Positions 63,733 through 64,000 of a stretch of 64,000 nt of DNA are shown one piece after another. Made by a program: the position numbers and the translations under genes. This DNA comes from Pseudidiomarina marina. GTDB taxonomy: Bacteria; Pseudomonadota; Gammaproteobacteria; Enterobacterales; Alteromonadaceae. Each line of letters begins with the position of its first letter. The first letter of the stretch is position 1. The stretch spans positions 434,001-498,000 of the forward strand of contig NZ_PIPZ01000001.1 in NCBI RefSeq assembly GCF_003987045.1. Direction: 5' to 3'. Below the pieces are notes generated by a model that was not told the origin of the DNA, made no database searches, and was given only the letters and a program-made list of their open reading frames with translations.

Positions 63733-63797
63733 TGAAGGTCACGAATATTTTCCATACGTTCAATCTAATAATTAAGTGCAAATTATAGGTGAAGTTT

Positions 63798-64000
63798 ATG
63801 ACAAATCGCTTTAAACGCCAGATTTTACTTAGTCTTGGTGTGCTCGCGCTTGGCTTGTTGGCCATTGTGGTATATAGCCAGTTGGTGAAAAGTAACACGA
63901 CAAAAAATCGTAACGATTTGTATCAAGAGTTACTCGAACGCTCTGGAAAATTAAATCGAGACTTACCACGACTGTTGGATAAACAGACTCGCTTCGAACG
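63798..64000 (+). CDS. Unidentified membrane-anchored protein, N-terminal part (cut by window edge)
   Basis: The frame opens at an ATG preceded by AGGTGA and runs off the window after 67 codons. MTNRFKRQILLSLGVLALGLLAIVVYSQLV is a basic start and one membrane helix (positive-inside), followed by a charged helical stretch (NTTKNRNDLYQELLERSGKLNRDLPRLLDKQTRFER). It is not a TetR-type repressor, although it lies divergent from the AcrAB-like operon where acrR is often found. I do not recognise the family. Confidence 0.7.
   Translation, partial: MTNRFKRQILLSLGVLALGLLAIVVYSQLVKSNTTKNRNDLYQELLERSGKLNRDLPRLLDKQTRFE

Overview
The window reads as chromosomal DNA of a marine-type gammaproteobacterium of the order Alteromonadales. 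Idiomarinaceae is my best guess, from overall protein similarity and from blocks such as gyrA-serC-hisC-aroA-cmk-rpsA-ihfB-lapA-lapB-pyrF, nrdA-nrdB-yfaE-grxA, metG facing apbC-dcd, and a rhombosortase gene. This placement is inference. I see no rRNA or tRNA gene, CRISPR array, insertion sequence, prophage or integron. Genes are densely packed with many ATGA/TAATG overlaps. Both edges cut genes: a photolyase at the left and an unknown membrane-anchored protein at the right.

Region by region. 1-6.8 kb: a nine-gene co-directional cluster (photolyase, SnoaL-like protein, short-chain dehydrogenase, FAD oxidoreductase, DUF1365, cyclopropane-fatty-acid-synthase-like methyltransferase, DUF2878, chalcone-isomerase-like protein, DUF3833 lipoprotein). 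It looks like a photo-oxidative stress and membrane-lipid-modification operon and ends at a perfect bidirectional terminator. 6.8-10.7 kb: a histone H1-like Lys/Ala-rich protein, then NIF3, CmoM, a diacylglycerol-kinase-like protein and a 3-hydroxyisobutyrate-dehydrogenase-like protein in an overlapping operon. 10.7-15.9 kb: DUF1329 diverging from a YCF48-like protein plus an MMPL-type RND protein, probably an envelope trafficking module. 15.9-24.5 kb: a GMC oxidoreductase, exonuclease I, a periplasmic isoaspartyl peptidase/asparaginase, a CBS protein and HrpA. 24.5-28.7 kb: the complete class Ia ribonucleotide reductase operon with its ferredoxin and glutaredoxin, preceded by candidate NrdR boxes. 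29-42 kb: gph/mupP-ubiG diverging from gyrA, then the conserved aromatic/serine/histidine, cmk-rpsA, ihfB and lapAB-pyrF block. 42-50.8 kb: ComEA-like protein, rhombosortase, gamma-glutamyltransferase, MsrB, HinT, RlmI, MetG, ApbC and Dcd. 50.8-59.3 kb: secreted or lipoprotein peptidases (M14, M28), YvcK, DUF4382 and DUF192 proteins and small membrane proteins. 59.4-63.7 kb: an AcrAB-like efflux pair with an AcrR-type operator placed inside its promoter.

The most unusual non-coding signal is a degenerate 7-bp tandem repeat (consensus NGNTATT, or AATANCN on the other strand) at three intergenic loci: 19042-19227, 34314-34385 and 42353-42422. Two of these are arranged as inverted arrays that run almost into the start codon of the next gene (asparaginase, hisC). 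The third supplies the last codons and the stop codon of the rhombosortase gene. A second recurring pattern is intrinsic terminators placed 0-23 nt upstream of a start codon on the same strand (hrpA, lapA, ygjV-like, DUF2937).
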